Below, one piece after another: positions 35,379-43,938 of a stretch of DNA of 64,000 nucleotides (its first letter is position 1; every line of letters begins with the position of its first letter). Position numbers and translations under genes: made by a program. The notes below the pieces were generated by a model. The model saw nothing but the letters and a program-made list of their open reading frames with translations, was not told where the DNA came from and ran no database searches. The DNA comes from Clostridium sp. CAG:914 (GTDB taxonomy: Bacteria; Bacillota_I; Bacilli_A; RF39; UBA660). The DNA lies in assembly GCA_000437895.1 (NCBI GenBank), contig FR902155.1, positions 1 to 64,000 on the forward strand. The letters run 5' to 3'.

Positions 35379-36458
35379 TTATTTATATACTTCTTTAATA
35401 ATTCCCCCACCAATACATTGTTCACCATCATATAGTACACAAAATTGTCCTGGTGTAACAGCTTTAGCTTTATCGTAAATTACTTTTAATGTATTGTCAT
35501 CTATATATTCAACTTTACATTCAATATCTTTTTGTCTATATCTAAATTTACAACTACATTTGTTAGTTCTTTTATCAGTCAAAAAATTAAACTCTTCAAT
35601 TATAGCTTCCGTAGAATATAAATATTTATTTTCATTACCTTTAGCAACATACAAAATATTATTTTCAATATCTTTTTTTACAACAAAAATTTTATTATCT
35701 CCACCACCTAAGTTAAGACCTTTTCTTTGACCTATTGTATAGTACATAAGACCAATATGTTCACCTAAGATTTCATTAGTTTCAACATCAACAATTTTCC
35801 CAGGAATATTTGGTAAATAATTCTTTAAAAAGTTAGTAAAATTTCTTTCTCCAATAAAACAAATCCCAGTAGAATCTTTCTTTTTAGCTGTTATTAAATC
35901 ATTTTCCAAAGCAATCTTTCTAACTTCTGGCTTTTCAATATCTTGCAAGGGAAATATTACATCTTTAAATATATCTTTATTAACATAAGCTAAGAAATAA
36001 CTTTGATCTTTATTTTTATCACTAGCTTTATACAAGTTTCCATCAATTATTTTAGCATAGTGACCCGTAGCAATATAATCTGCTCCCAATTCTTTTGCCT
36101 TTTTATAGAACAAATCAAACTTTATATATTTATTACACATTACATCTGGATTAGGTGTTCTACCCTTTTTTAATTCATCTAAAAAATAAGTAAATACATT
36201 ATCCCAATATTCTTTTACATAATCAACTCTATAAAGTGGAATATTTAATTTATCACATATATTTTTAGCATCATTATAATCTCTCTCTTGAGGACAAATA
36301 TCATTATTCAAATCAGGATTTCCCAAAAAATCATTATTTATTGTGCTATCCCAATTTCTCATAAATAAACCTATAACATTATAACCTTTTTCTTTTAAAA
36401 GAAGAGCTGCCACTGAACTATCTACTCCCCCACTCATACCAATTACTACTGTTTTCAT
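35379..36458 (-). CDS. mnmA: tRNA-uridine 2-sulfurtransferase MnmA
   Basis: MnmA thiolates U34 of tRNA-Lys, -Glu and -Gln using persulfide sulfur and ATP. The 359 residues have the PP-loop SGGVDSS (from residue 9), the two catalytic Cys, C108 in NPDVMCNKYIKF and C200 in DSTGICFIGERNF, and the C-terminal beta-barrel. GGAGTAAC is the ribosome site. No sulfur donor gene (iscS) is adjacent. Confidence 0.97.
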   Translation of the reverse strand: MKTVVIGMSGGVDSSVAALLLKEKGYNVIGLFMRNWDSTINNDFLGNPDLNNDICPQERDYNDAKNICDKLNIPLYRVDYVKEYWDNVFTYFLDELKKGRTPNPDVMCNKYIKFDLFYKKAKELGADYIATGHYAKIIDGNLYKASDKNKDQSYFLAYVNKDIFKDVIFPLQDIEKPEVRKIALENDLITAKKKDSTGICFIGERNFTNFLKNYLPNIPGKIVDVETNEILGEHIGLMYYTIGQRKGLNLGGGDNKIFVVKKDIENNILYVAKGNENKYLYSTEAIIEEFNFLTDKRTNKCSCKFRYRQKDIECKVEYIDDNTLKVIYDKAKAVTPGQFCVLYDGEQCIGGGIIKEVYK

Positions 36459-36511
36459 ATTAGTTACTCCTTTTCAAATATATCTGTTAAAATTATATCA
36501 TATTTAAAAGT

Positions 36512-36537
36512 AAAAAAAAACAACTTCAAAAGAAGTT
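36512..36537 (-). terminator. spoIIM terminator
   Basis: AACTTC (36522-36527) pairs with GAAGTT (36532-36537), followed on the minus strand by nine T's. Confidence 0.8.
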
Positions 36538-36542
36538 ATGCC

Positions 36543-37172
36543 CTAAATAAAAATTTTAACAACAAGTTTTAATAATGATGGAAAAACAAATGTTTCCAAT
36601 ATTGATGATATCAAAGACATAACTGAAGCTATTAATAATACAAAAGAATATTTCTTAATAAAATTAGATAATGTATTAGTTTTATCTTTAAATATTTGTT
36701 TTAACAATTTTGTACTAAAAAGAATAGAATAAATCATAAGAAGTAATACTGCAAAAATATTTAACAATTGACCAAATATTAAATATAAAAAAGATAATAT
36801 AACACCCTTAGTTTTGTACATTACTATAAAAGAAGTAAGAGAGAATCCCACAACAAAGCCTTTTATATAAGTCATAAATATATTAAAAATAACCCCTATA
36901 ATAGTCATACCTAAAATCCAAATAATTATTACATAAGTAAAATTAGTAATAATACTATTTTTAAAAGAAACAGTATTATCTAAATTATAGTTATTTATAT
37001 TTTGAATAAAAACACTAATTTTATTTATTATTACTTGTTTATCATTATTATTTATAATAGTCATAAATATACTACCAGTTATTACTCCTAAAATAAGAAT
37101 ACTAATTACAAAGATATTAATTTTTTTATTTGGTACTATTAATCTACTTACATTACTAATTTTTTTTCTCAT
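36543..37172 (-). CDS. spoIIM: stage II sporulation protein M
   Basis: SpoIIM is the membrane scaffold of the SpoIIDMP complex that drives septal peptidoglycan remodelling and engulfment. The 209-residue length fits the family. About five to six hydrophobic segments are seen, including the family-like block VIIIWILGMTIIGVIFNIFM and GFVVGFSLTSFIV. Similarity rests on recognised pattern, not a search. GGGTGA precedes the ATG. It is divergent from a tiny membrane protein gene. With the CotY/Z gene it supports endospore formation. Confidence 0.85.
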   Translation of the reverse strand: MRKKISNVSRLIVPNKKINIFVISILILGVITGSIFMTIINNNDKQVIINKISVFIQNINNYNLDNTVSFKNSIITNFTYVIIIWILGMTIIGVIFNIFMTYIKGFVVGFSLTSFIVMYKTKGVILSFLYLIFGQLLNIFAVLLLMIYSILFSTKLLKQIFKDKTNTLSNFIKKYSFVLLIASVMSLISSILETFVFPSLLKLVVKIFI

Positions 37173-37205
37173 TTGTATTCACCCAATAAATTATATTCTT
37201 TATAG

Positions 37206-37234
37206 TTGTAAATATTCACTTTTTCTTGTATAAT
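37206..37234 (+). promoter_or_regulatory. promoter of the 41-residue protein gene
   Basis: TTGTAA (37206-37211), 17 bases and TATAAT (37229-37234). Confidence 0.75.
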
Positions 37235-37253
37235 TAAATAGAGGTGTAGAAAA

Positions 37254-37379
37254 ATGAGTACAAAAAAGAAAAAAAAGAAATCTAACGTTAATACCTTTAA
37301 TAGAATAATGGGTATATTTATGTTAGCTCTAATGGTAGGATCAAGTCTAATTGGTATTATTGCTTATTTTTTAAATTAA
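37254..37379 (+). CDS. 41-residue membrane protein, DUF4044-like
   Basis: The product begins with a poly-Lys head (MSTKKKKKKS), followed by one transmembrane helix (about residues 18-40). This matches the size and layout of DUF4044 proteins of Bacilli, whose role is unknown. A consensus promoter, GAGGTG seven bases before the ATG, and a perfect terminator right after the stop make this a well-supported small gene. Confidence 0.8.
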   Translation: MSTKKKKKKSNVNTFNRIMGIFMLALMVGSSLIGIIAYFLN

Positions 37380-37381
37380 TT

Positions 37382-37408
37382 ATTATCAAGAAATTGATAA
37401 TTTTTTTT
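37382..37408 (+). terminator. terminator of the 41-residue protein gene
   Basis: ATTATCAA (37382-37389) pairs with TTGATAAT (37394-37401), then a T-run. Confidence 0.85.
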
Positions 37409-37422
37409 ATTAAAAAAAGCCT

Positions 37423-38130
37423 TTAAAAGGCCAATATAATTACAACAATACCCACTATTATAGCTAATATAGCAATAGCATAATAAGAAACAAATCCACC
37501 ACTATAAGCAGGTTTAGTTTTCTTAATTGTTTTAATTTCTGGTTCAATATCTTTAGGAGGAGCATCTACCTCCGTAGCATAACTTCCTACAACAAAATTC
37601 ATAAGAGGAGTCTCAACTTTTTTATAACTCGTAGCTTCTACATTAAAAATATGAATAACTTCCAACATATTTTTAACTTCTACCCTACCATTATATTTAG
37701 AAGAAAACCACATTATAAATGTTTTATATCTATCATTATTAATCATAATAACATTATTATCTACCTTTATATTATGTTGCGTAAGTAAATTAAATGAACT
37801 ATTAATAATATAAGCAAGAACTTGGTCAACTAAAACAAATTTTTTTTCATCCATTTTTTCCAAAATACTTTGCATACTTTCATTCATAATAGGTAGTACT
37901 AATGTGATATTATAGTCATCAACATAATTATAAGTATTCTTTACATTTTCTAAAACCCAAGTTTCATCATTTTCATCCATATTATAATTACCCATTTTTG
38001 TTTTTATTTCAATTGAAATATTTGTTTTTTGATAACTATTTTCAGGTATACATATATAATAATTAATAACTTCTGTCCTAACTAGATAAACTGAATGTTT
38101 CTGTAATTTAAAAAGTTCTGTAACTTGCAT
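37423..38130 (-). CDS. tail-anchored protein of unknown function, 235 aa
   Basis: The soluble N-terminal domain is about 170 residues. A Pro/Lys linker (DAPPKDIEPEIKTIKKTKP) and one C-terminal helix (about residues 213-235, Ala/Ile/Val-rich) follow. No family was recognised. GGAGG spaced for the ATG at 38130 is preferred over the in-frame ATG at 38142. It is the last gene of the minus-strand run that begins with 38146-38469, 15 bases apart. Confidence 0.7.
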   Translation of the reverse strand: MQVTELFKLQKHSVYLVRTEVINYYICIPENSYQKTNISIEIKTKMGNYNMDENDETWVLENVKNTYNYVDDYNITLVLPIMNESMQSILEKMDEKKFVLVDQVLAYIINSSFNLLTQHNIKVDNNVIMINNDRYKTFIMWFSSKYNGRVEVKNMLEVIHIFNVEATSYKKVETPLMNFVVGSYATEVDAPPKDIEPEIKTIKKTKPAYSGGFVSYYAIAILAIIVGIVVIILAF

Positions 38131-38145
38131 AAAATCCTCCATGTC

Positions 38146-38469
38146 TTATTTTTCTTCTTTTATAGCATCAAGACCATTTTTTAATAATTCGTCAATAGTA
38201 ACTTTATTATTCTGCAAAGCTTCAGTAATAAGCATTTTATTTCCATTTTCAAATTTTACATATATAGATTTACTCTTAACACATGGAAAATAATATACAT
38301 AATTGTCATCTTCATAAAATTTTTCTTTTACACTTTGACAAGAATAAGTAGCATCTATAATTTGTAAACTATTTTTCTTATTTTGTAAGTTTTCTTTTCT
38401 TATTAATATTATTAATCCACAAATAAAAATTAATACTCCAAGAATAATGATAATATATTTCTTCTTCAT
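38146..38469 (-). CDS. small membrane-anchored extracytoplasmic protein
   Basis: The 107 residues start MKKKYIIIILGVLIF, a signal anchor (about 4-22), then a polar domain with two Cys (TYSCQS and FPCVKS) that may pair outside the cell. AGGAGAGAG precedes the ATG at 38469. The family is unknown. It is closely followed by the tail-anchored gene. Confidence 0.7.
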   Translation of the reverse strand: MKKKYIIIILGVLIFICGLIILIRKENLQNKKNSLQIIDATYSCQSVKEKFYEDDNYVYYFPCVKSKSIYVKFENGNKMLITEALQNNKVTIDELLKNGLDAIKEEK

Positions 38470-38535
38470 ATACTCTCTCCTATAATAAAAGTATAGCATA
38501 AAACATCTAAAAAAAAAAGAGTAAAATTTATATTT

Positions 38536-39543
38536 TTACTCACTTATATAATTATACCCAGATGCTCTTATCAATCTATTAAAAATAGCTAATCCCAAAC
38601 CTTCTTGTTTTACACTTTCTATAATTATTAAATTAGCATTATATTTATCAACTTTTCTCAATAATGTAAATATATTATGAGATATTTCTTCATAAGTATT
38701 TCCATAGTTTAAGAATTTAAAGCAAGGAACATCTTTCAACTTTTCTGATCCTATAATAATAGTTCTATCAATAACATTTTTCCTTACCAAATCAACAATA
38801 TTTTCCTCAGAGTAAAGAAGTAACACCTTAGTCTTCGGAGCATAGTGCCTATATTTCATACCAGGACTTTCTACCTTCCCTTTAACCACTCCAAAAACAC
38901 CACTAGATATTTTAACGTCCCCTATCACTTCTCTAATATCTTCTTCACATATAAAACCAGGTCTTAATATTACCGGTACACCATCAACTACTTTTACTAC
39001 TGTAGATTCAAGCCCAATCAAAGAATTATCTCCATCAATTATATAGGAGACTGATTCACTAAATTCATCTTTTATATCATCTATATTAGTCCCACTTGGT
39101 CTCCCAGAAACATTAGCACTAGGAGCCGCAATAGGTTGATCTAGTTTTTCTAATATAGTATGTATAATCTTATTTGAAGGAATTCTAATACCTACCGTAT
39201 CTAAATTACAACTTACAACATCAGGAATATTTTCTTTCTTTTTAAGTATTAAAGTAAATGGTCCAGGCATAAAAGCATCTATTAATTTTTGTTCAACATC
39301 ATTACTAATAATTGCATATTTAGAAATATCTTCCATATTTGCCAAATGTACTATTAACGGATTATCCATTGCTCTTTTTTTTGCAATAAATATTTTTTTA
39401 ACTGCCTCCTCATCAGTAGCAATAGCCCCTATTCCATATACTGTCTCCGTAGGAAAAATAACCAAATTACCACAAGATAAAGATTTACACACTTCATCTA
39501 ATTCATTCTTATCAATAACATTTTTCCAATTAACAACTTTCAT
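38536..39543 (-). CDS. sua5: threonylcarbamoyl-AMP synthase (Sua5 type)
   Basis: The enzyme makes the TC-AMP used for t6A37 modification of ANN-decoding tRNAs. The YrdC domain (residues 1-200) contains GNLVIFPTETVYGIG, KKRAMDNPLIVH, APSANVSGRPSGT and STVVKV. The C-terminal Sua5 domain (KYRHYAPKTKVLLL onward) makes this the long form of 335 residues. The start at 39543 (MKVVNWKN) is preferred over 39585; it overlaps the end of the radical SAM gene by 14 bases. Confidence 0.95.
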   Translation of the reverse strand: MKVVNWKNVIDKNELDEVCKSLSCGNLVIFPTETVYGIGAIATDEEAVKKIFIAKKRAMDNPLIVHLANMEDISKYAIISNDVEQKLIDAFMPGPFTLILKKKENIPDVVSCNLDTVGIRIPSNKIIHTILEKLDQPIAAPSANVSGRPSGTNIDDIKDEFSESVSYIIDGDNSLIGLESTVVKVVDGVPVILRPGFICEEDIREVIGDVKISSGVFGVVKGKVESPGMKYRHYAPKTKVLLLYSEENIVDLVRKNVIDRTIIIGSEKLKDVPCFKFLNYGNTYEEISHNIFTLLRKVDKYNANLIIIESVKQEGLGLAIFNRLIRASGYNYISE

Positions 39544-40357
39544 TTCTATCACCCAAAAAACTACAATGACGACATAATTCCTCACACTTTTTATTATTTC
39601 TAAAATTATTTATCATATCATTAACCCTTTTACTATTATAAATATCATCAATATTATCTTTATATATATTACCCAAATTAATTACCCCCCTACTATCAAG
39701 ACAACAAGGAATAATAGTACCATCAGATAAAATACCAATATGATCCCTTAATCCTAGACACTTTCCAAATTCATTATAATAATTATTATCTAAATCAGGC
39801 CATATAAATTCATGAAATGTATCTATAAATATATTATTACAAACATTAATCTTAGAATTATCTTTAATATTTTCAATACATACATTATATCTTTTATTAA
39901 TAAATTCAATAATATCCTTAGTATTATCATCTTTTAACCAAAATCTTAAATTTATATAAGTATTATCTGAAATACTATCTATATAATCAAAAATATTAAT
40001 TAAATAATCATTAAGACTTATTTTATACTTAGTATTATAACTATGTAAAGAAATATTAAGTCTTTTAATTCTAATATCTTTATTAAGTCTATTTATTAAA
40101 TACCCATTAGTAGTTAACATAACATTAAACCCTTTTTCATTAGCTATTCTTATAAATTCAATAATATCCGAATGCATTAAAGGTTCACCCAAAACATGTA
40201 AATATATATTATTACAAATAGGTTTAATCTTATCTAATATAAAAATAAATTCATTAACTGTCATATATTTAATAGTTCTCTTATTTTTAATACAAAAACT
40301 ACAATTTAAATTACAAGCATTAGTTATTTCTATATATATTTTATTTAATTTTTTCAT
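39530..40357 (-). CDS. radical SAM protein with SPASM-like C-terminus
   Basis: The radical SAM cluster motif is C15-NLN-C19-SF-C22. A Gly-Glu motif (HVLGEPLMH) and TTNGYLI follow as in the family barrel. The C-terminal part (GKCLGLRDHIGILSDGTIIPCC, ...CEELCRHCSFLGD, split here for brevity) carries additional Cys typical of SPASM domains with auxiliary Fe-S clusters. Many such proteins modify peptides or act as anaerobic maturases, and the target is not evident. It overlaps sua5, so the two are co-transcribed. Only a weak GTGAT ribosome site is visible. Confidence 0.88.
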   Translation of the reverse strand: MKKLNKIYIEITNACNLNCSFCIKNKRTIKYMTVNEFIFILDKIKPICNNIYLHVLGEPLMHSDIIEFIRIANEKGFNVMLTTNGYLINRLNKDIRIKRLNISLHSYNTKYKISLNDYLINIFDYIDSISDNTYINLRFWLKDDNTKDIIEFINKRYNVCIENIKDNSKINVCNNIFIDTFHEFIWPDLDNNYYNEFGKCLGLRDHIGILSDGTIIPCCLDSRGVINLGNIYKDNIDDIYNSKRVNDMINNFRNNKKCEELCRHCSFLGDRNESC

Positions 40358-40391
40358 AATATCACAAAAAATATATTAACATATTTTAAAA

Positions 40392-40417
40392 GAAAAAGAA
40401 ATGTTTTATTACATTTC
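40392..40417 (-). terminator. terminator of the 40423-41190 gene
   Basis: GAAATGT (40398-40404) pairs with ACATTTC (40411-40417), then T's on the minus strand. Confidence 0.75.
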
Positions 40418-40422
40418 CAATT

Positions 40423-41190
40423 TTACTTTTGAATCAATATCTCTTCATTCTTTGAATTAATTCCATATAAATTCATATTATAATAACTATATTCATCTGT
40501 AGGTACTAATTTAAAAGATACAATATCTGAGACATCTAATTTTTTAAAAGGAAAATCAAAACTAAAAGAATAATTACAATCTTTTTCAGATATATATACA
40601 TTACCATCATCAGTTAAAATAAGTAAATTACCATCTCCAGCACAACATATAGGCATAATAGCTATATTCTTAACATTTTCCTTATCAAATATTACTCTCT
40701 TTTCATTATTATCTTCATTTACAGCATAAAGAACATTCTCATCTATAAAAACATGGTAAGTAATAAAATCTTCTTCATTTAAAATAGTTTTCCCTTCATC
40801 TGTCTTAAATGTAGCCTCTTCAAGTAAAGTCAATACCTTTTCTTCTACTTTCTCTTCTTCATAAATAGTAAAATCTTTCTTATATAACATATCTCCCTTT
40901 TTATATATATCTTTTTCTAATTTATAATAAGTATGCTCTACATCACTAATTAGTTCACTTTTATTAATAACTACACCTTGAGGTAATTCCTTTCTAGTAG
41001 TACAAATATCCAAATATGATTCAAAAACAACCTCATCTTTTTGCATATCTCTATTAAAACAAACATACTCATATTTTAAATTAAATCTCATAATAACAAA
41101 AGCTATAACCATAACAATAAAAACAATTATCATAACTACTTTAGTTAATATATTCATTTTCTTCTCTTCTTTCTTATTTATAAGTTTCAT
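40423..41190 (-). CDS. membrane-anchored protein of unknown function, 255 aa
   Basis: A basic N-terminus (MKLINKKEEKK) and one strong hydrophobic segment (about residues 13-34) precede about 220 residues of acidic, beta-strand-like sequence presumably outside the cell. Cys residues occur as YVCFN, DICTT and PICCAGDG. The repeated phrases ILTDDGNVYIS and FDENVLYAV suggest a propeller-like or beta-rich fold. AGGAGG spaced for the ATG at 41190 is clear. The family is unknown. Confidence 0.72.
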   Translation of the reverse strand: MKLINKKEEKKMNILTKVVMIIVFIVMVIAFVIMRFNLKYEYVCFNRDMQKDEVVFESYLDICTTRKELPQGVVINKSELISDVEHTYYKLEKDIYKKGDMLYKKDFTIYEEEKVEEKVLTLLEEATFKTDEGKTILNEEDFITYHVFIDENVLYAVNEDNNEKRVIFDKENVKNIAIMPICCAGDGNLLILTDDGNVYISEKDCNYSFSFDFPFKKLDVSDIVSFKLVPTDEYSYYNMNLYGINSKNEEILIQK

Positions 41191-42159
41191 AACTACCTCC
41201 TAGAATAAATATAACATAACTAAGTATTTAGTTCAACTATTTTCAAAATATATCTTTCATTATTTGTATAAGATATATCAAAAACATAAGTGCTAGTTCT
41301 GTTAATATATTCATGCTTTATAGATTTTTTATTAAAATTATTTGAGCCATTTAAACATTTATATTCTAAATATGAAAATATATTATCATTATATATATAT
41401 CATTATTTAGTAATAATATTAATTTTTTTTATCTGAATAATAATATCAAATCCATTTTTGATACATTTTTGTCTAGTACAAAAAGTTTGAATATTAATAA
41501 TCAATTAATAAAGAATCAAAATGCACTTTTAAATCAATATAACCATTATGTTTGACACAACAATCAAAATACTACAGTTAATTATTAATAAGTTTGTTTT
41601 ATTAATAGGATTATTATATTCATTTCAAATATAAGTTTCTTTTTATAGATACATTCATCACTATATTTAATATACAATTGTTTGCTTATGTTAAAGTATT
41701 TATTTTTAGTAATAGTCTAGATGCATCACTAGTCATTTTTGATATGTCATACAGATCACATCAAAAATAGCAGTATTAAGATTTATATTTATACTACTAT
41801 CTACTATTTTTATTTAATTAATATATAATTAATTATTTCTTTCAACATAAAATACCTGTTCAGATAAATATAGTTTATACAAAAATGTCAATTTATCAAT
41901 AGTAATAGATATTCTATAATATTCATTAACCGCCAATTTCTTCCATTATTCACTATAATAAATAAAAGAGTAGTGTAAAATTATATACTACTCTTTTTTA
42001 AAAATATAACGTAAAATATAGTTGAAATAAAAAATTTCAATGTTATTAATACTTAAATAATTAAATATTACACGGCAATAATATTTAACAAATAATTGAT
42101 TACTATAAAATTACTATAAATAATATTTCAATAGATAAATATCATTTATATTGCATATT
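41191..42159. other. 969-bp stretch without genes
   Basis: No frame with a plausible start and ribosome site is seen on either strand. Several inverted repeats occur, notably ATTTTTGAT (41735-41743) with ATCAAAAAT (41760-41768), and a terminator at 41964-41999. The composition suggests decayed DNA or untranslated sequence beside the secreted-peptide locus. Confidence 0.6.
41964..41999. terminator. strong bidirectional terminator-like hairpin
   Basis: AAAAGAGTAGT (41964-41974) pairs with ACTACTCTTTT (41987-41997), with T-rich tails on both strands. It may end the minus-strand secreted-protein transcript, leaving a ~160-base 3' UTR. Confidence 0.7.
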
Positions 42160-42543
42160 TTAATATAAATCAAAATACGCAGATATTGATGTTCCAGAAG
42201 TTATATTTGTCCAAGTTGCTCTAGTATTATAAGTTCCATTTGCATCCCAAGAAGTAACATTAGCTTGACCAGCAGCAGTAAATCTTATATTTGCTTTACC
42301 AGAATCATACCAAATTAAATTAAACATTTGTCTTCCAGCTTGTGTTTCTACAGTAGGCGTTCCGGAAACACTAGTTGATGAAATAGATGTATAGAATTTA
42401 GTGCCTAATGAACTTTTTGTTATTCTATGGCTTGAATTATAACTTAATACAGAATACTCACTTGCGCTAACCAAGACAATAAAAGTAAAACAAGCACATA
42501 AAATTATGCCAAAAGATGCAATGTTTTTAATTGTTTTCTTCAC
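42160..42543 (-). CDS. secreted small protein, bacteriocin-like candidate
   Basis: The GTG start at 42543 is chosen because AAGGAGGA stands 7 bases before it, inside a longer frame from 42561. The 127-residue product has a signal peptide (MKKTIKN..., hydrophobic core 8-25, VSA cleavage near residue 27). The mature part of about 100 residues has no Cys and is rich in Ser, Thr, Asn, Ala, Trp and Tyr, ending ISAYFDLY; it looks beta-rich. It has its own promoter and lies just downstream of a MacB/FtsX ABC operon, a common setting for secreted antimicrobial or signalling proteins and their transporters. It does not clearly match lactococcin 972 or another known family. Confidence 0.75.
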   Translation of the reverse strand: MKKTIKNIASFGIILCACFTFIVLVSASEYSVLSYNSSHRITKSSLGTKFYTSISSTSVSGTPTVETQAGRQMFNLIWYDSGKANIRFTAAGQANVTSWDANGTYNTRATWTNITSGTSISAYFDLY

Positions 42544-42608
42544 TACAAATCCTCCTTTCATAATTACCGAATTATTCCATCAATACTGCAATAGATAATT
42601 CTACATTT

Positions 42609-42637
42609 ATCATACTATTTTTTTAAGAAAAAATCAA
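42609..42637 (-). promoter_or_regulatory. promoter of the secreted small protein gene
   Basis: On the minus strand, TTGATT (42632-42637), 17 bases and TATGAT (42609-42614). Confidence 0.65.
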
Positions 42638-42735
42638 GAAAGTATATAATTATTAATAAATTTATTTATATAATTATTATTGTAATAAATTTTATATTTC
42701 TAATTATAATCATTTGTGCAAAAAGTAAGAACACT

Positions 42736-42764
42736 AAAAAAGTTATTCTCTAAAAGAGATAACT
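42736..42764 (-). terminator. terminator of the ABC operon
   Basis: AGTTATCTCT and AGAGAATAACT pair on the minus strand (42741-42764, one bulge) and are followed by T's. Confidence 0.75.
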
Positions 42765-42789
42765 ATAATAATTGATTAATATATAAATA

Positions 42790-43938
42790 TTATTTACATA
42801 TTATTTTTTTCGTTGTAATTCCACATATAAAATTAATGAAAATACCAATTATAAATAATAATATTAATTTCATTACATCTAATGAATTTATTTTAAATGA
42901 AAAAAAGTATTTAACAAAAATATTAAAGAAAATATTTATTAGAACAGACAATAAAAAGGTTACAAAAAACAATAATATTAATAATATAATGACACGTTTC
43001 CTAATTTGAATCATATTATACCCAACTAATCTTGATATTTTTACATTTCTTTTCAAGTCAGAAATTGTATTCTTAATAATAATTATATATATTATCAAAA
43101 ATATTAATGATACAAGGCAAATAGCCATTTTTAACACACTTAATATATCACTTATATTTGATAATTTCATTCCTTCTCCATGATGATAAAAAGTATCAAT
43201 AATAAATTTAGAATTGGAATTATTGTCTATATTTGAAAGTTTATTTTTAATAGAAACAGCTTCATCATATGAATCGAAATTAATTGAATACGTATATAAT
43301 TTACTTTTTTGATACAACTGTTCAAATTTATCATTAGATATTACTAATTCAGGCCACTCAGTCCACTTTGAAGGATAAAAATCCGATATAGAAAATTCTA
43401 TTGTTTCATCTAAAAATTTAAATCCAATCTTTTGATTTCTATACTGTTGAAAATTATAAGATTCTTTACCATCTTCATAAAAAGGAACTCTTAAAACAAT
43501 AGAAATTTCATCACTTTTCAAATTCATATTTCTTTGTTCCTGATTTCTAACTAATATATAGTCATCAAAATCACTAGTAAGTAATTCATTCCATGTTATT
43601 TTATACTCACCATCATACTTTGATATATATGAATTAATTATATTACCATTTGAATCTTGAATAGTGTAACTACCATCAACAATAATATCATATGACTTGT
43701 CAGGAGTAAAAATAATTGCTTTTTCAATTTTTGTAACGTTTTTTATTTTCTGAAGATAATCATAATAATCATTATTACTAGACACTATTAATATGGAATG
43801 TTCAGCAATAATGTTTTCCTCAACTTCTCGAAAATAGTTAACAAAATTATATAAAATAAATATTGATGATAATAATATAGAAAGAATAATAATATAAATT
43901 TTTGTTGTTTTTTTTCTAAAAAAACTTCTTATTAACAT
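42790..43938 (-). CDS. FtsX/MacB-type ABC permease, second subunit
   Basis: The 382 residues show the MacB layout: one N-terminal transmembrane segment (about 14-33), a large extracytoplasmic domain (about 34-265), then three C-terminal segments (about 268-290, 318-345, 355-378). The stop/start overlap with the upstream permease is a single base. Sequence similarity to that permease is low, so they likely form a heterodimer around the shared ATPase. Such transporters export peptides or sense antimicrobial peptides rather than pumping by the classical route. Confidence 0.82.
   Translation of the reverse strand: MLIRSFFRKKTTKIYIIILSILLSSIFILYNFVNYFREVEENIIAEHSILIVSSNNDYYDYLQKIKNVTKIEKAIIFTPDKSYDIIVDGSYTIQDSNGNIINSYISKYDGEYKITWNELLTSDFDDYILVRNQEQRNMNLKSDEISIVLRVPFYEDGKESYNFQQYRNQKIGFKFLDETIEFSISDFYPSKWTEWPELVISNDKFEQLYQKSKLYTYSINFDSYDEAVSIKNKLSNIDNNSNSKFIIDTFYHHGEGMKLSNISDILSVLKMAICLVSLIFLIIYIIIIKNTISDLKRNVKISRLVGYNMIQIRKRVIILLILLFFVTFLLSVLINIFFNIFVKYFFSFKINSLDVMKLILLFIIGIFINFICGITTKKIICK

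Noticed and set aside
42160..42543. Lactococcin 972 family assignment for the secreted protein
   Set aside because: Only the signal peptide layout and aromatic C-terminus are similar; the family's core pattern is not seen.
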